64,000 nt of DNA from Acidovorax soli (GCF_014207955.1 NZ_JACHLK010000022.1:1-64000); one strand, 5' to 3'. Numbered from the stretch's first letter, positions 52,505 through 61,312 are shown. Numbers and translations are program-made. Notes: generated by a model from the sequence alone, not told the origin.

Positions 52505-55500
52505 TCAAAATGCTGGGAGAACGGCCAACGCCAGTTCCGCCGCCCCCACCAACTGCACATGTCCTGCCAGCGTGTAGTCCACGCCCTGCTGCAGCCCGGT
52601 GGTGTCGATGCGGTAGGACTGCCCGCCCACCTGCAGCAGTTCCACACTGCGCAGCGTGTCCACCTCGCCGCTGGCCAGTATGCGCACCAGCACTTCCGCC
52701 TGGCCTGTGCTGGCGTTGGTCTGCAGCTTGAAGCCGTAGTGCTGTACTTGGCCCACGTACACGGCCATGTCGGTGCCTTCGCCGCCATCGAGCAGGTCGT
52801 TGCCGCCGCCGCCGATCAGCACGTCGTTGCCCGCTCCGCCCAGCAGGGTGTCGTTGCCGCTGTCAAAGCTCCAGCCGGTTTCGGCAATGGTGCCTGCCTG
52901 GATCAGGTTGAGCAATGGGCCCGTGGAGGTCTGGGTCGTGATAGCGTTTTTCACCTGCGGCAGGTGAATCAAAAAGTCCAGCGCGCCAGTCCAGGTGCCG
53001 CCCTGGGCCAGGTAGTCCACGGCGATCTGCACGTTCTGCGCTGTGGCCATGCTGGCACCCACGGTCTGGGTGATCAGGGCCTTGGCCTTGTCTGCTGTGG
53101 TGAGGTTGGCGGGCAAGGTGCTTTCGTACCAGTTCCAGGCGCCTTGCAGCAGGTTCGCCTTGGTCCATTCGGGGCTAGACAGGAAGTTCTGGAAGTCCAG
53201 AGTGGGCAGTTGGCCCGTGAGGCCCTGGAACAGCAGGGCCGTGGTCTCCAGCCGGCCGTAGTCCTGGTTGTAGACCAGGGCCAGGCGCGGGTCGATGGGT
53301 ACGCCGCCTTGCCAGTTGCCGACGATGCTGCCCTGCACCAGGTCGCTCAGGGCTGCTTCCTTGGCGTTGTAGCTGGCGTGGATCTGGCCATCCGTGCGGA
53401 GGGCAAACTGCCAGGTACCGGTGTCGGCTGCGCCGCCGATGAGCACGTCGTTGCCGGCGCCGCCTTCCAGGTGGTCGTCGCCGATGCCTCCCACCAGGGT
53501 GTCATTGCCGTCGTCGCCGTAGAGTTTGTCGTTGCCGCCGTGGCTGCCGATGACGTCGCCGCCGCCACCGCCGCGCAGCACGTCGTCGTCGGGGCCGAGC
53601 ACGATGAATTGGGCGGCGCTGTCGCCCACGACGAAGTTGGCGCCTTCGCCGCCCACGATGCGCACGGCTCCGATGACGATGGCGAATTCGACCTTGTCGA
53701 ATTTGAGGACGGTGCCGCTGGGCATCTGGCGTGCGTCGATGACCAGGGCCTCCTGCCGTGCGGGGTGGGCCGTGTCGCTCTCACCCGTGCCGTTGGCACC
53801 GGTGATGGTGATGGGCTGGCCGGGTACGGTTCCTGGCGCCACGCTCAGGGTGAGGGTGCGTACCGTGACCTGGCTCTGGTCCTGCACGCCGGGCACGAAG
53901 GTGTCGATGCCGGTCTGTAGCAGTTGGGTGAAGTCGGCCGGCAGCGAGAGGGGCTGGCTGGCGCCGATGAGTTTGTCGCGCAGTGTGAGGTTGGCGCCCG
54001 TGGTCTCTTCTGAGGAAACACCGACGCCCACGGGCAGGCCGATCTGCAGCACGGTCTCGCCACCGGCCGTGGCCAGGGGGATGTCGGCCAGTTGGCTGTT
54101 GGGGGTGTTGGGGTCTTCGGGGCGGGTGGCCGGCACGGGGGCCACAGTGGTGGTGGTCGTCGTGGTGCCGTTGCTGTTGGTGGTGGTGCCGGTCTGTACC
54201 GTGGTGCCGTCCACGGTGCTCTGGCCGGGTGGGGGCGTGCTTCCTCCACCGTCCGAGGGTGCTGCCGCCGTGGTGAAGTTGTAGGTGGTCTGGTCGGCCA
54301 CGGCGGCCACGCTGTTGCCCGCCAGGTCCTTGAGGGCATTGGCACCCCAGTTGACGTAGTAGGCGGTGGAGGCAGCCAGGGCGGCCGTGGGCGTGATCAC
54401 GAGCTGCCCGCTGCCGTTGATGGTGACGGTGGCGGGCACTACTGTGTTGGTGGCCACGTCGCGCAGTTGCACACTGGTGAGCACGCTGCCCGTGGTGGGG
54501 GTGGCATCGAGCGCCTCGCTGAACGGCAGCACGATGGCGCCGGTGGTGGCCGCGCTGGCGGCATTGTCTGCGGGGGTGGCGCCCGCCGGGTTGAAGGTGG
54601 GCGCTGTGGTGTCGATGGTGTAGTCGCGGCTGAGCTCGGGGCCGTGGTTGCCGGCCGCGTCGCTCACGCGCACCTTGAGGGTGCCGCTGCCCGAGAGCGT
54701 CTGGCCGCTCAGGCTCCAGGCCAGGCCGCCCTCGGCCGCGGTGGCATCGACCCAGGTAGTGCCGTTGTTCAGGGAGACTTCCACCCGCTCGTTTAGGGCG
54801 AAGATGCTGTTCAACGTGCCGTTGAGCGTCTGCGTGCCGCTGTTGGCCACCAGATCGGTGTTGCTGCCGCCCGTGTCGTTGGAGAACGCCAGCGAGGCGA
54901 TCTGCGCCGTGGGCGCGGTCGTGTCCACCACGATGTTCTTGTTGGCGCCCAGCGAGCCGGCCGCGCCGGGCGCGGGCAGGGTCAGCACGGCGTCGTTGCC
55001 CGCCGCGTCACGGATGCTACCGCCCGCCAGCGCCAGCGCGCTGGTGCTGGCGTAGTCCAGGTCTGCGCTGTTCTGGCCGGCGGCGATGGTGTAGGTGAAG
55101 GTCAGCGTGCCGCTGCCGCTGCCCGCGGTGTAGACCGCGCTGGCGCCATTGTTCAGCGCCAGGGTGGGCGTGCCGGTGACGGTGACGTTTTCACCAAACG
55201 CCACCTGGATGCTGACCGTGGCCCCCGCCTTGTAGGCGCCGTTGACGGTGGAGGAGGTCACGCCCGTCACCGCGGGCACGCTGTTGTCCACGGTGGCGTT
55301 GCTGGTGTCTGCCCTGGTGGTGGTGTTGCCCGCGTTGTCGGTGACGGTGGCGCTGATGTTGCGGTTGCCGGCACTGAGCGCGCCGGCCGTGATGGTGTAG
55401 GTGGCGCTCCAAACCCCTGCGGTGTTGCTGGCGGCCACCGCGGTGCCGCCGCCAAAGGCCGAGAAGTCGAAGGTGACGCTGCCCAGGGTGTCGCTGTTGT

Positions 55501-58500
55501 TGTCGCCAGCTGCGGTGTTGTTCCAGGTGGCGGTGACGTTGTCGCCCGCCTTGAACACGCCGCCCGCGCCGCCGCTGATGGACAGGTTGGCATCGGTCAC
55601 CACGGGCGCTTGCGTGTCCACGGTGGCGTTGGCCGTGCCGGCGCGGGAGGTCGTATTGCCCGCGTTGTCGGTGGCCGTGACGTTGACGTTGGCGCCCGTG
55701 GCATCGATGGTGCCGGCGGCGATGAGGTAGGTGGCCGTCCAGGCCCCGCTACTGTTGGTGGCAGCAACGGCCGAGCCGCCGCCGAAAGCAGAGAAGTCCA
55801 CCGTGACGCTGCTGAGGGTGTCGCTGTTGTTGTCGCCGGCTGCCGTGTTGTTCCAGGTGGCTGTGACGGTGTCGCCAACCTTGTAGGTACCGCCGGAGCC
55901 CGTGGCGCCCGAGAGACCGATATTGGACGCGGTGACCGCAGGGGCGACGTTGTCCACCGTGGAGTTGGTGGTGTCTGCCGTGGTGGTGGGGCCGTTGCCG
56001 TTGGTGGCGGTGACGCTCACGTTGCGGTTGGTCGCGTCGATGGAACCGGCTGCGATGGTGTAGGAGGCGGTCCAGGTGCCACTGGAGTTCACGGCTGTCA
56101 CGGCCGAGCCGCCGCCAAAGGCCGAGAAGTCCACTGTGACGCCAGTGACGCCGCTGGCGTTGTCACCAGCAGCGGTGTTGTCCCAGGTGGCGGTGACGGT
56201 GTCTCCAGCCTTGTAGGCACCGCCGGTCCCCGAGGCACCAGAGATGCTGATATTGGCGTCGGTCACCGTGGGGCCAGAGGCCACGGTGATGGTCTGGGCC
56301 GAGTAGCTCACATTGCCCGCCACGTCGGTGGCCGACAGGTAGATCTTGTAGGTGCCGGCGCTCAGCGCGCTGCTGGTGCGCAGATCCGTGCCGCTGATGT
56401 TGAAGCTGCCGTTGTTCAAATCGTTCGTGCCATTGCCCGTGGCCAAGGCGTAGGTGATGGCTTGGTTATCAGTGGCCGAGACAGTGGCTATTGCCGCGTT
56501 GCTGCCCGTGGAGGACACGGCGACAGAGGTGCTGCTCAGCCCCAGCCCGGTGGGCGCCGCCGTGTCGATGGTCACCGACAGGTTGCCGGACATGGCGCCC
56601 ACGTTGCCCGCCGCGTCCGTGGCCTGGGCGCTGATGGTGTGCGTGCCCTGCACCAGGGCCGGGTTGGCGGTGATGCTCCAGTTGCCACCGGTGGCCGTGG
56701 CCGTACCCAGCACCGTGCTGCCGTTGGCGTACAGGGTGACGCTGCTGCCCGCCTCGGCCGTGCCGCTGAAGGTCGGCGTGGTGGCGTTGGTGATGTTGTC
56801 GGTGTTCAGGCCGCTATCCGATGCGGGCTGCAGGTCGGGCACGCTCGGTGCAGACGGCGGCGTGGTGTCGACGACGATGGCCTTGTTGGCGCCCAGCGAG
56901 CCCGCTGCGCCAGGCGTGGGCAGGGTGAGCGTGGCTGCCAGTCCGCTGCTGGTGGCGGTGATGCTGCCGTTGTTCAGCGCCAGGGCGGTGGTGCCCCAGT
57001 AGTCCAGGTCGCCGCTCGTGTCGCCGGCCTGCACGGTGTAGTTGAAAGTCAGCGTGCTGGTGCCTGTGCCCGTGGCGTAGCTGGCCAGGCGGTCGGTCGT
57101 ACCCGTCTCCAGCGTCAGCTGCGGCGTGCCGCCGGCGGAGTTGACGGTGACGGCTTCACTGAAGCTGATCTGGATGGCAATCGTGTCGCCGACCTTGTAG
57201 CTGCCGTTGGCGGTGCTGGAGGTGATGCCAGTGACGGTGGGCGTACCATTGATCGTAAAGTTGCCGATCCCCGCGTGGGTATAGGGTGTGGTGTTGTCGC
57301 CCACCCAGTTCGTAGCATTGCCGACGGCGGCCAGCAGGTCCGCCTTGGTGCCGGTGGTGATGCCGTTGTACTTCATGTTGTCGAAGCCGAACGTACCGCT
57401 GGCGCTGGAGCTGCCCGTCAGGCTGTTGGACGTCAGCGCGATCGCCGAGGTGCCGTTGGTCAGGCCGTCCGGGATATAGGAGAACTGCTGACCGGTGATG
57501 GATCCGGTGCTGATCCACGAACCGTTGGTGTAGTTGGTACCGTTCTGGCCGGTGTTGATGCCGTAGATAAACGTGGCGCCGACCGTGGTGCCGGAGGTGC
57601 CCTGGTAGGCGAAGATCTGGTCGCCGGTACCGAGGAAGGCCGTGTTCGTGCTGGTGCCTAACGAGCCGCTCAAGCCGGTGACGGCATTGAGGTCCTTGTC
57701 CGTCATCGAGGCATTGCCGCTACCGTTGTTGGTCACGATGAACAGCGAGCCGGCGGTGATGTCGGCCCCCACCGTCCAGGTCATGAAACCCTCGTTGTTG
57801 CCCGAGGTGTAGAACCGATTGGAGGCCGCCGAGATGCTGCCGTCGTAACTGGCGTCGGTGAAGTGGATGATGGTGCCGGCGCCGATGTCGCGCATCGCCA
57901 CGAAGGCCCAGCGCTGCGAGCCCGCGGTGTCGTCGGCATTCAGTCCGAGGATCGCGATGTCGCCTGCTGCCAGCGTGGTGGCTATCAGCAGGCCGTTCCA
58001 GTCCTGTTGGCCTGGGACCGTCAGCACGGTCGCGGCCTCGATCGCGCCGGTATGCTGCTCCAAATGCCAGTCGCCGCCCAGGGCCGCAGCGCCGGTGCCG
58101 TTGGTCGAGGTGGCCACGTCGGCACCCGTCAATGCCGCCAGCCGGTCGGCAAAAGGCTGGCCCGCTCCTTTCGACACGTCGCAGCCATACAGCAGGATGT
58201 CACCGCCACTGTTCAGGCTGGTGCCAATGGTCGTCAGCAAGCCCGTATTGCCGTCTAGAGTGTCGACGTTGACACGGCTGCTGCCCAGGAATATGCCGCC
58301 CTCGAAGCCATGGCTGAGCACATGGATGGCGTCGTAGCCGCTGTGCGTGTGCGCCCATTCGGCCATCTGCGTCAGCCCGTCGCGGCTGCCGTCCAGCAGC
58401 ACCACTTCAACCCCCGACCGCACCCCAGCCACCAGAGTATGGTAGTGGTCAACGTTGGTGTCGATGAAGGCGGCTTCCTTGCGGAGGATGCCTACTGCAT

Positions 58501-58540
58501 CGGTCTTTGTGGCGATGGCGGGGATGGAGTTGGTCGGCAT
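52505..58540 (-). CDS. Giant DUF4347 / Ig-like / RTX / DUF4214 secreted protein
   Basis: This 2,011-residue protein has no Sec signal peptide. It starts with a DUF4347 domain (about residues 20-185: VDHYHTLVAGV, IHVLSHGFEGGIFLG, DILLYGCDVSKGAGQPF), common at the N-terminus of type-I-secreted adhesins. Ig-like and cadherin-like domains follow, including three near-identical ~110-residue repeats (about 756-1087), a Big_5-type domain (about 1313-1424) and a Thr/Pro linker. RTX calcium-binding nonapeptides (about 1650-1713, GGxGND type) precede a DUF4214 domain (about 1747-1870) and a second RTX block (1889-1927). The C-terminus probably carries a type I secretion signal. No T1SS ABC/MFP genes are in the window. 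The protein is likely an adhesin and sits as cargo in the composite element. Confidence 0.88.
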   Translation of the reverse strand: MPTNSIPAIATKTDAVGILRKEAAFIDTNVDHYHTLVAGVRSGVEVVLLDGSRDGLTQMAEWAHTHSGYDAIHVLSHGFEGGIFLGSSRVNVDTLDGNTGLLTTIGTSLNSGGDILLYGCDVSKGAGQPFADRLAALTGADVATSTNGTGAAALGGDWHLEQHTGAIEAATVLTVPGQQDWNGLLIATTLAAGDIAILGLNADDTAGSQRWAFVAMRDIGAGTIIHFTDASYDGSISAASNRFYTSGNNEGFMTWTVGADITAGSLFIVTNNGSGNASMTDKDLNAVTGLSGSLGTSTNTAFLGTGDQIFAYQGTSGTTVGATFIYGINTGQNGTNYTNGSWISTGSITGQQFSYIPDGLTNGTSAIALTSNSLTGSSSASGTFGFDNMKYNGITTGTKADLLAAVGNATNWVGDNTTPYTHAGIGNFTINGTPTVTGITSSTANGSYKVGDTIAIQISFSEAVTVNSAGGTPQLTLETGTTDRLASYATGTGTSTLTFNYTVQAGDTSGDLDYWGTTALALNNGSITATSSGLAATLTLPTPGAAGSLGANKAIVVDTTPPSAPSVPDLQPASDSGLNTDNITNATTPTFSGTAEAGSSVTLYANGSTVLGTATATGGNWSITANPALVQGTHTISAQATDAAGNVGAMSGNLSVTIDTAAPTGLGLSSTSVAVSSTGSNAAIATVSATDNQAITYALATGNGTNDLNNGSFNISGTDLRTSSALSAGTYKIYLSATDVAGNVSYSAQTITVASGPTVTDANISISGASGTGGAYKAGDTVTATWDNTAAGDNASGVTGVTVDFSAFGGGSAVTAVNSSGTWTASYTIAAGSIDATNRNVSVTATNGNGPTTTADTTNSTVDNVAPAVTASNIGLSGATGSGGTYKVGDTVTATWNNTAAGDNNSDTLSSVTVDFSAFGGGSAVAATNSSGAWTATYLIAAGTIDATGANVNVTATDNAGNTTSRAGTANATVDTQAPVVTDANLSISGGAGGVFKAGDNVTATWNNTAAGDNNSDTLGSVTFDFSAFGGGTAVAASNTAGVWSATYTITAGALSAGNRNISATVTDNAGNTTTRADTSNATVDNSVPAVTGVTSSTVNGAYKAGATVSIQVAFGENVTVTGTPTLALNNGASAVYTAGSGSGTLTFTYTIAAGQNSADLDYASTSALALAGGSIRDAAGNDAVLTLPAPGAAGSLGANKNIVVDTTAPTAQIASLAFSNDTGGSNTDLVANSGTQTLNGTLNSIFALNERVEVSLNNGTTWVDATAAEGGLAWSLSGQTLSGSGTLKVRVSDAAGNHGPELSRDYTIDTTAPTFNPAGATPADNAASAATTGAIVLPFSEALDATPTTGSVLTSVQLRDVATNTVVPATVTINGSGQLVITPTAALAASTAYYVNWGANALKDLAGNSVAAVADQTTYNFTTAAAPSDGGGSTPPPGQSTVDGTTVQTGTTTNSNGTTTTTTTVAPVPATRPEDPNTPNSQLADIPLATAGGETVLQIGLPVGVGVSSEETTGANLTLRDKLIGASQPLSLPADFTQLLQTGIDTFVPGVQDQSQVTVRTLTLSVAPGTVPGQPITITGANGTGESDTAHPARQEALVIDARQMPSGTVLKFDKVEFAIVIGAVRIVGGEGANFVVGDSAAQFIVLGPDDDVLRGGGGGDVIGSHGGNDKLYGDDGNDTLVGGIGDDHLEGGAGNDVLIGGAADTGTWQFALRTDGQIHASYNAKEAALSDLVQGSIVGNWQGGVPIDPRLALVYNQDYGRLETTALLFQGLTGQLPTLDFQNFLSSPEWTKANLLQGAWNWYESTLPANLTTADKAKALITQTVGASMATAQNVQIAVDYLAQGGTWTGALDFLIHLPQVKNAITTQTSTGPLLNLIQAGTIAETGWSFDSGNDTLLGGAGNDVLIGGGGNDLLDGGEGTDMAVYVGQVQHYGFKLQTNASTGQAEVLVRILASGEVDTLRSVELLQVGGQSYRIDTTGLQQGVDYTLAGHVQLVGAAELALAVLPAF
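55280..56275 (-). repeat. Three tandem ~330-bp repeats within the RTX gene
   Basis: Each repeat encodes a module beginning ISISGASGTGGAYKAGDTVTATW-like and containing GDN..VTVDFSAFGGGSAV. Copies begin near 56275, 55945 and 55605 and differ by scattered substitutions. They are an obvious substrate for copy-number change by recombination. Confidence 0.75.
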
Positions 58541-58679
58541 GGTCAAGAACTGATAGGGATGGATGAATGCGCGGGGCGAATCGTGCGCTGCGTTCGCGTC
58601 TACTGTGCGGTGTTGGTAACTGTAGGCTACGACGATATCACCCCGATGCACACTGACGAACAAACTCCATGCAGATGGA

Positions 58680-58995
58680 GTGCCGCCCACCGAAGCCCGC
58701 TACGACGAACCCCAGGGCGAGCGCCGCGGCTTGGTGCTGGTGCACACCGGCGACGGCAAGGGCAAGGGCACGGCGGCCTTTGGTCTGGCGCTGCGCGCGC
58801 ACGGGCGCGGGCGCGGCAAGCCCGCGCGCATCTTCCAGTTCATGCAAGTCCCCTCGGCGCGCTTTGGCGAACATCGCATTTCGAACAACTCGGCATTCCC
58901 GTCGAAGGGCTGGGCGACTGCTTCAGCTGGAACAGTCGCGACCTGGAGCACTCGGCTCAACTGACGCACGACGGCCAAATGCGCGCCAGGACGTG
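58680..58995 (+). pseudogene. cobO: cobO/btuR (cob(I)alamin adenosyltransferase) 5' fragment, frameshifted
   Basis: From a GTG at 58680 the frame encodes the N-terminus of CobO with RRGLVLVHTGDGKGKGTAAFG (P-loop) and FQFMQVPSARFGEHR. Near 58880 the homology moves to another frame (FEQLGIPVEGLGDCFSWNSRDLEHSAQL), then ends near 58975. The last two thirds of the gene are missing. CobO adenosylates cob(I)alamin; this copy cannot be functional. A fragment of a core vitamin B12 gene inside the mobile unit marks the site from which the cargo was picked up. Confidence 0.8.
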
Positions 58996-59080
58996 CGTGC
59001 GTTAGGGAAGTCCCAAAAAACGTCGGATCCGATGTGCTGGCGATCTGCACCTGATCGCTGTCGTGGATTTCGCGGCCTTA

Positions 59081-59954
59081 GAGTCGCTAACACCACTTCC
59101 TCCGAGGCCTCCGCAGAGCAGCCATGCCCGCTGCCCTCATGGCACGACGACGCGTTAGCAAAGAACTGTGACGGCAGCTACAACCCCTGATTCCAGCCTT
59201 CGTGCCATCCGCCAAAGGCGGTGCTTGCAAGCTCGCAGTGAGCGATGAAGCCGCCCTCAACGGCATCCTGTTCGTTTTGCAAACAGGCATTCCATGGGAA
59301 GACCGCCCCCAATCCCTGGGATACGGTAGCGGCATGACCTGCTGGCGACGCCTGCGCGACTGGAACGCCGCTGGTGTCTGGGAGCAGTTGCATCAGGCCA
59401 TGCTGACTCGCTTGCGTGAACAGGACCAGATCGATTGGAGCTGGGCCAGCATTGATGGCTCCTCGGTACCAAGCCCCCGGGGGGCCAGGAAACAGGGTCC
59501 ACCCCCACGGACAGAGGCAAGCTTGGCTCCAAGCGACACATCGTCGTAGACGCCCGGGGCATCCCGTTGGTAGTGCTGGTCAGTGGCGCCAACTTGCACG
59601 ACTGCATGATGTTCGACCAGTGCATTGATGCCCTACCGGAAGTGCGGGGATTGCGCGGCAGGCCCAGGTGTTGGCCCGCCAAACTGTACGCTGACAAGAG
59701 CTATGACTACGCCAAATGCAGAGCGCACCTGCGCAGCTGCGGCATATCACGCAGGATTGCCAGGCGGGGCATAGAGAGCAGCAAGCGCTTGGGCAAGCAT
59801 CGCTGGGCAGTGGGGAGAACCCATGCCTGGTTTGCCGGCTTTGGAAAGCTGCGCATTCACTTTGAGCGGCGACTGGACATCCTCCGAGCGGCTGCTGAAA
59901 TTGGCCGCAGCTATCATCTGCTCGCGGTTTGTTGAGAGGTCGTGTTAGCCACTC
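59081..59954 (+). mobile_element. IS5-family (IS427-group-like) insertion sequence, about 874 bp
   Basis: The left end GAGTCGCTAACACCAC (59081) and inverted right end GAGTGGCTAACACGAC (59954) differ at two of 16 bases. Length, two overlapping frames, a TNA target and the protein sequence fit the IS427 group. The base triplets at its two sides differ (TTA inside, TAA outside), as expected if it moved as one arm of a composite. Confidence 0.85.
59139..59935 (+). pseudogene. IS5-family transposase, two-frame and with an early stop
   Basis: The natural start MARRRVSKEL (59139) meets a TGA at 59169-59171 where related transposases have Trp (ELW), a TGG-to-TGA change. The frame then continues with RQLQPLIPAF and GILFVLQTGIPWEDRP (DUF4096-like) to about 59475. 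In the CCCCCGGGGGG tract near 59477-59487 the homology passes to another frame (GQETG..PTDRGKLGSKRH, then LVSGANLHDC, ADKSYDYAKCR, ending GRSYHLLAVC). The frame change may be programmed, as in IS427-group elements, but the early stop suggests that this copy is inactive. DDE residues are present in the second frame. Confidence 0.8.
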
Positions 59955-59957
59955 TAA

Positions 59958-60289
59958 ATGGCCGATGAGACATACACCATCCACCGCAGGTACTGGCTGC
60001 GCCGGGGGTCATCCAGCGCCGGCGCCAGGCGCGCCTCGGGGTGCAGATCGGCCAGGTGGACCAGGATGGCGGCGCTTTCGGTCATGACCTCGCCACCGGG
60101 CAGCACCACGGTGGGAATCTGGCGCAGCGGGTTCACCGGCGCCACGCGCTCGCGCGCGGCGGGGTCGGCCCAGGTCGCGCCATCGACCAGGGCATAGGGA
60201 ATGCCCAGCAGCGTCAGCGCGGCCTCCACCGCGATCGAGCCGGAGGCGGGGGCGCCATACAGGGTCCAGGGGGTTGCGGTGGATGCCAT
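59958..60289 (-). pseudogene. Glutathione S-transferase, N-terminal half (split by insertion)
   Basis: This half encodes the thioredoxin-fold domain: WTLYGAPASGSIAVEAALTLLGIPY, the cis-Pro motif RQIPTVVLPGG and the glutathione contact TESAAILVHLADLHP. It reads into the element after MVYVSSAI. The C-terminal half is at 51902-52214. With it the gene would have encoded about 214 residues, normal for GSTs. The start at 60289 fits the family. Confidence 0.88.
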
Positions 60290-60361
60290 GGCAGGTTCAT
60301 AGCACAAAGCGCACATCACCCATTTGGGGGCTCTTCAGCCGCGCCCTGCACTCCTAGAATC

Positions 60362-60537
60362 GTAAGCAAAAGAAAGAGTGGGAAACCTGGGAGAAAGAAG
60401 CGCTTGCGTCCGCGGGCTGGCAGGCAACTGCCGGCCCGCCGGCCGCAGACCCGGGCCAGCGATGGCACGGTGCGGGGCGCTGCTGCAGCAACAACAACAC
60501 ATGCCATCTACCGTCAGCGATGCCGGTAGATTTTTTT
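60362..60537 (+). ncRNA. Candidate small RNA or leader RNA
   Basis: A TAGAAT -10-like element is followed by about 170 nt that contain a 9-bp hairpin with a GCAA tetraloop (60415-60436, GGCTGGCAG/CTGCCGGCC) and end with the hairpin ATCTACCG...CGGTAGAT plus a run of seven T's (about 60507-60537). There is no open gene upstream on this strand for the terminator to serve. No known RNA family is recognised. No good -35 box is seen. Confidence 0.35.
60507..60537 (+). terminator. Rho-independent terminator
   Basis: A perfect 8-bp stem ATCTACCG / CGGTAGAT with a nine-to-ten-base loop is followed by TTTTTTT. It lies upstream of the gene at 60653 without an evident preceding coding gene. Confidence 0.65.
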
Positions 60538-60652
60538 CTTTGGGGGCGCGGCAAGCGGCCTCTTCTTGCGCCAGGCGGAGCGTCCGGCCTGCCTGCAGGT
60601 GTGCTTTGGCACAATGAGGGGTTCTGTACGCACCATCGTAGATCCAGCCCCC

Positions 60653-61300
60653 ATGATGATGATGAAGCCCGCCCTCTTCCAGGCCCTCCGGGCCCGCCCC
60701 CTGCTTGCGGCCACTGCCGCTGTGCTTGCGCTGTCTGCCCAGGCCTATGCGCAGAGCACCACCAAGCCTGCAGCGCCCGCCAACCCCAGCACCCCAGGCG
60801 GCGCAGCCGCCAGCGCCAGCACGCCCGCCCAGCAAGCCGAATCGTTTGCCAACATCTTCGCCACCACCTGCGCGAAGTACGCGTCCAACCTGGGTGCGCT
60901 GCGCACCAAGCTGGCACCGCTGCCCACCATGCCGGCCGACAAGGCCAACTACTTCCTGCAGGGCCAGCCCGGCAAGGTCTGGCCGGTGCCGGACCCGCAT
61001 GGCAGCTTCGTGGTCGCCATCCCCGACGGCCAGAACCTGTGCGCGGTGTACGCGCGCCGCGTGGGCGTTCCGCAGACCCTGGCCTGGTTCAAGAAAATGG
61101 CGACCGAGGCGCCCGTGCCCATGGTGGCCCGCCAGGTGCAGGACTCGAAATCGGCCAGCCCGCAGAACGGCACGGCCCACACCATCGCCTACGAATGGGC
61201 CGCGCCTGACAGTACCAAGCGCGTGCTCTACAGCCTGACCACCTCGGCCTCGCCCACGGCCGACCTGCAGGGGCTGGCCAGCGTGACCTACGCGCCCTGA
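60653..61300 (+). CDS. Exported protein, NMCC_0638-like family
   Basis: This 215-residue protein starts with four methionine codons and has a signal peptide ending AQAYAQ. A Pro/Ala/Ser-rich spacer follows, then a domain with two cysteines (TTCAKYASNL, NLCAVYARRVG) and FVVAIPDGQN and YEWAAPDSTKRVLYSL. It resembles the small NMCC_0638-type secreted family, of unknown function. The exact start among the Met codons at 60653-60664 is uncertain. Confidence 0.65.
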   Translation: MMMMKPALFQALRARPLLAATAAVLALSAQAYAQSTTKPAAPANPSTPGGAAASASTPAQQAESFANIFATTCAKYASNLGALRTKLAPLPTMPADKANYFLQGQPGKVWPVPDPHGSFVVAIPDGQNLCAVYARRVGVPQTLAWFKKMATEAPVPMVARQVQDSKSASPQNGTAHTIAYEWAAPDSTKRVLYSLTTSASPTADLQGLASVTYAP

Positions 61301-61312
61301 TCCCGCCCCGGC

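Larger units (their letters stand above)
52218..59954. mobile_element. 7,737-bp composite-transposon-like insertion
   Basis: The unit begins with GAGTGGCTAACACGACCTCT at 52218 and ends with its exact inverse at 59954. The left 64 bp (52218-52281) are identical to the inverted terminus of the complete IS at the right. It is flanked by TAA on both sides and lies inside a GST gene whose frame is restored by removing it. The cargo is a giant RTX-type protein gene, a cobO fragment and short non-coding stretches. The mobility of the cargo depends on the right-hand IS, whose transposase is damaged, so the unit may now be fixed. Confidence 0.8.
52215..59957. repeat. TAA target-site duplication flanking the 7.7-kb insert
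   Basis: TAA occurs at 52215-52217 directly before the left inverted end and at 59955-59957 directly after the right inverted end. A three-base TNA duplication is what IS5-family (IS427 group) elements make. It indicates that the whole unit entered the GST gene in one transposition event. Confidence 0.7.
60290..60652. other. Intergenic region with RNA-like structures
   Basis: The 363-bp gap between the GST start and the gene at 60653 contains a -10-like TAGAAT (60354-60359), a GNRA-capped hairpin and a rho-independent terminator, described below as a candidate small RNA. The final 120 bp form the leader of the downstream gene; no clear Shine-Dalgarno site precedes its ATG. Confidence 0.45.

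Noticed and set aside
55280..56275. Regular repeats as a possible CRISPR array
   Set aside because: The unit is ~330 bp, stays in frame and encodes protein domains; there are no short repeats with unique spacers and no cas genes.
55610..57661. A 683-codon plus-strand frame inside the RTX gene
   Set aside because: It mirrors the repetitive Ig-like coding sequence and has no independent features.
58541..58679. A cobalamin riboswitch ahead of the cobO fragment
   Set aside because: No B12-box-like sequence is visible in the 140 bp between the RTX start and the fragment.
52282..58679. Type I secretion genes accompanying the RTX protein
   Set aside because: Neither an ABC exporter nor a membrane-fusion protein frame is present in the insert or the surrounding window.
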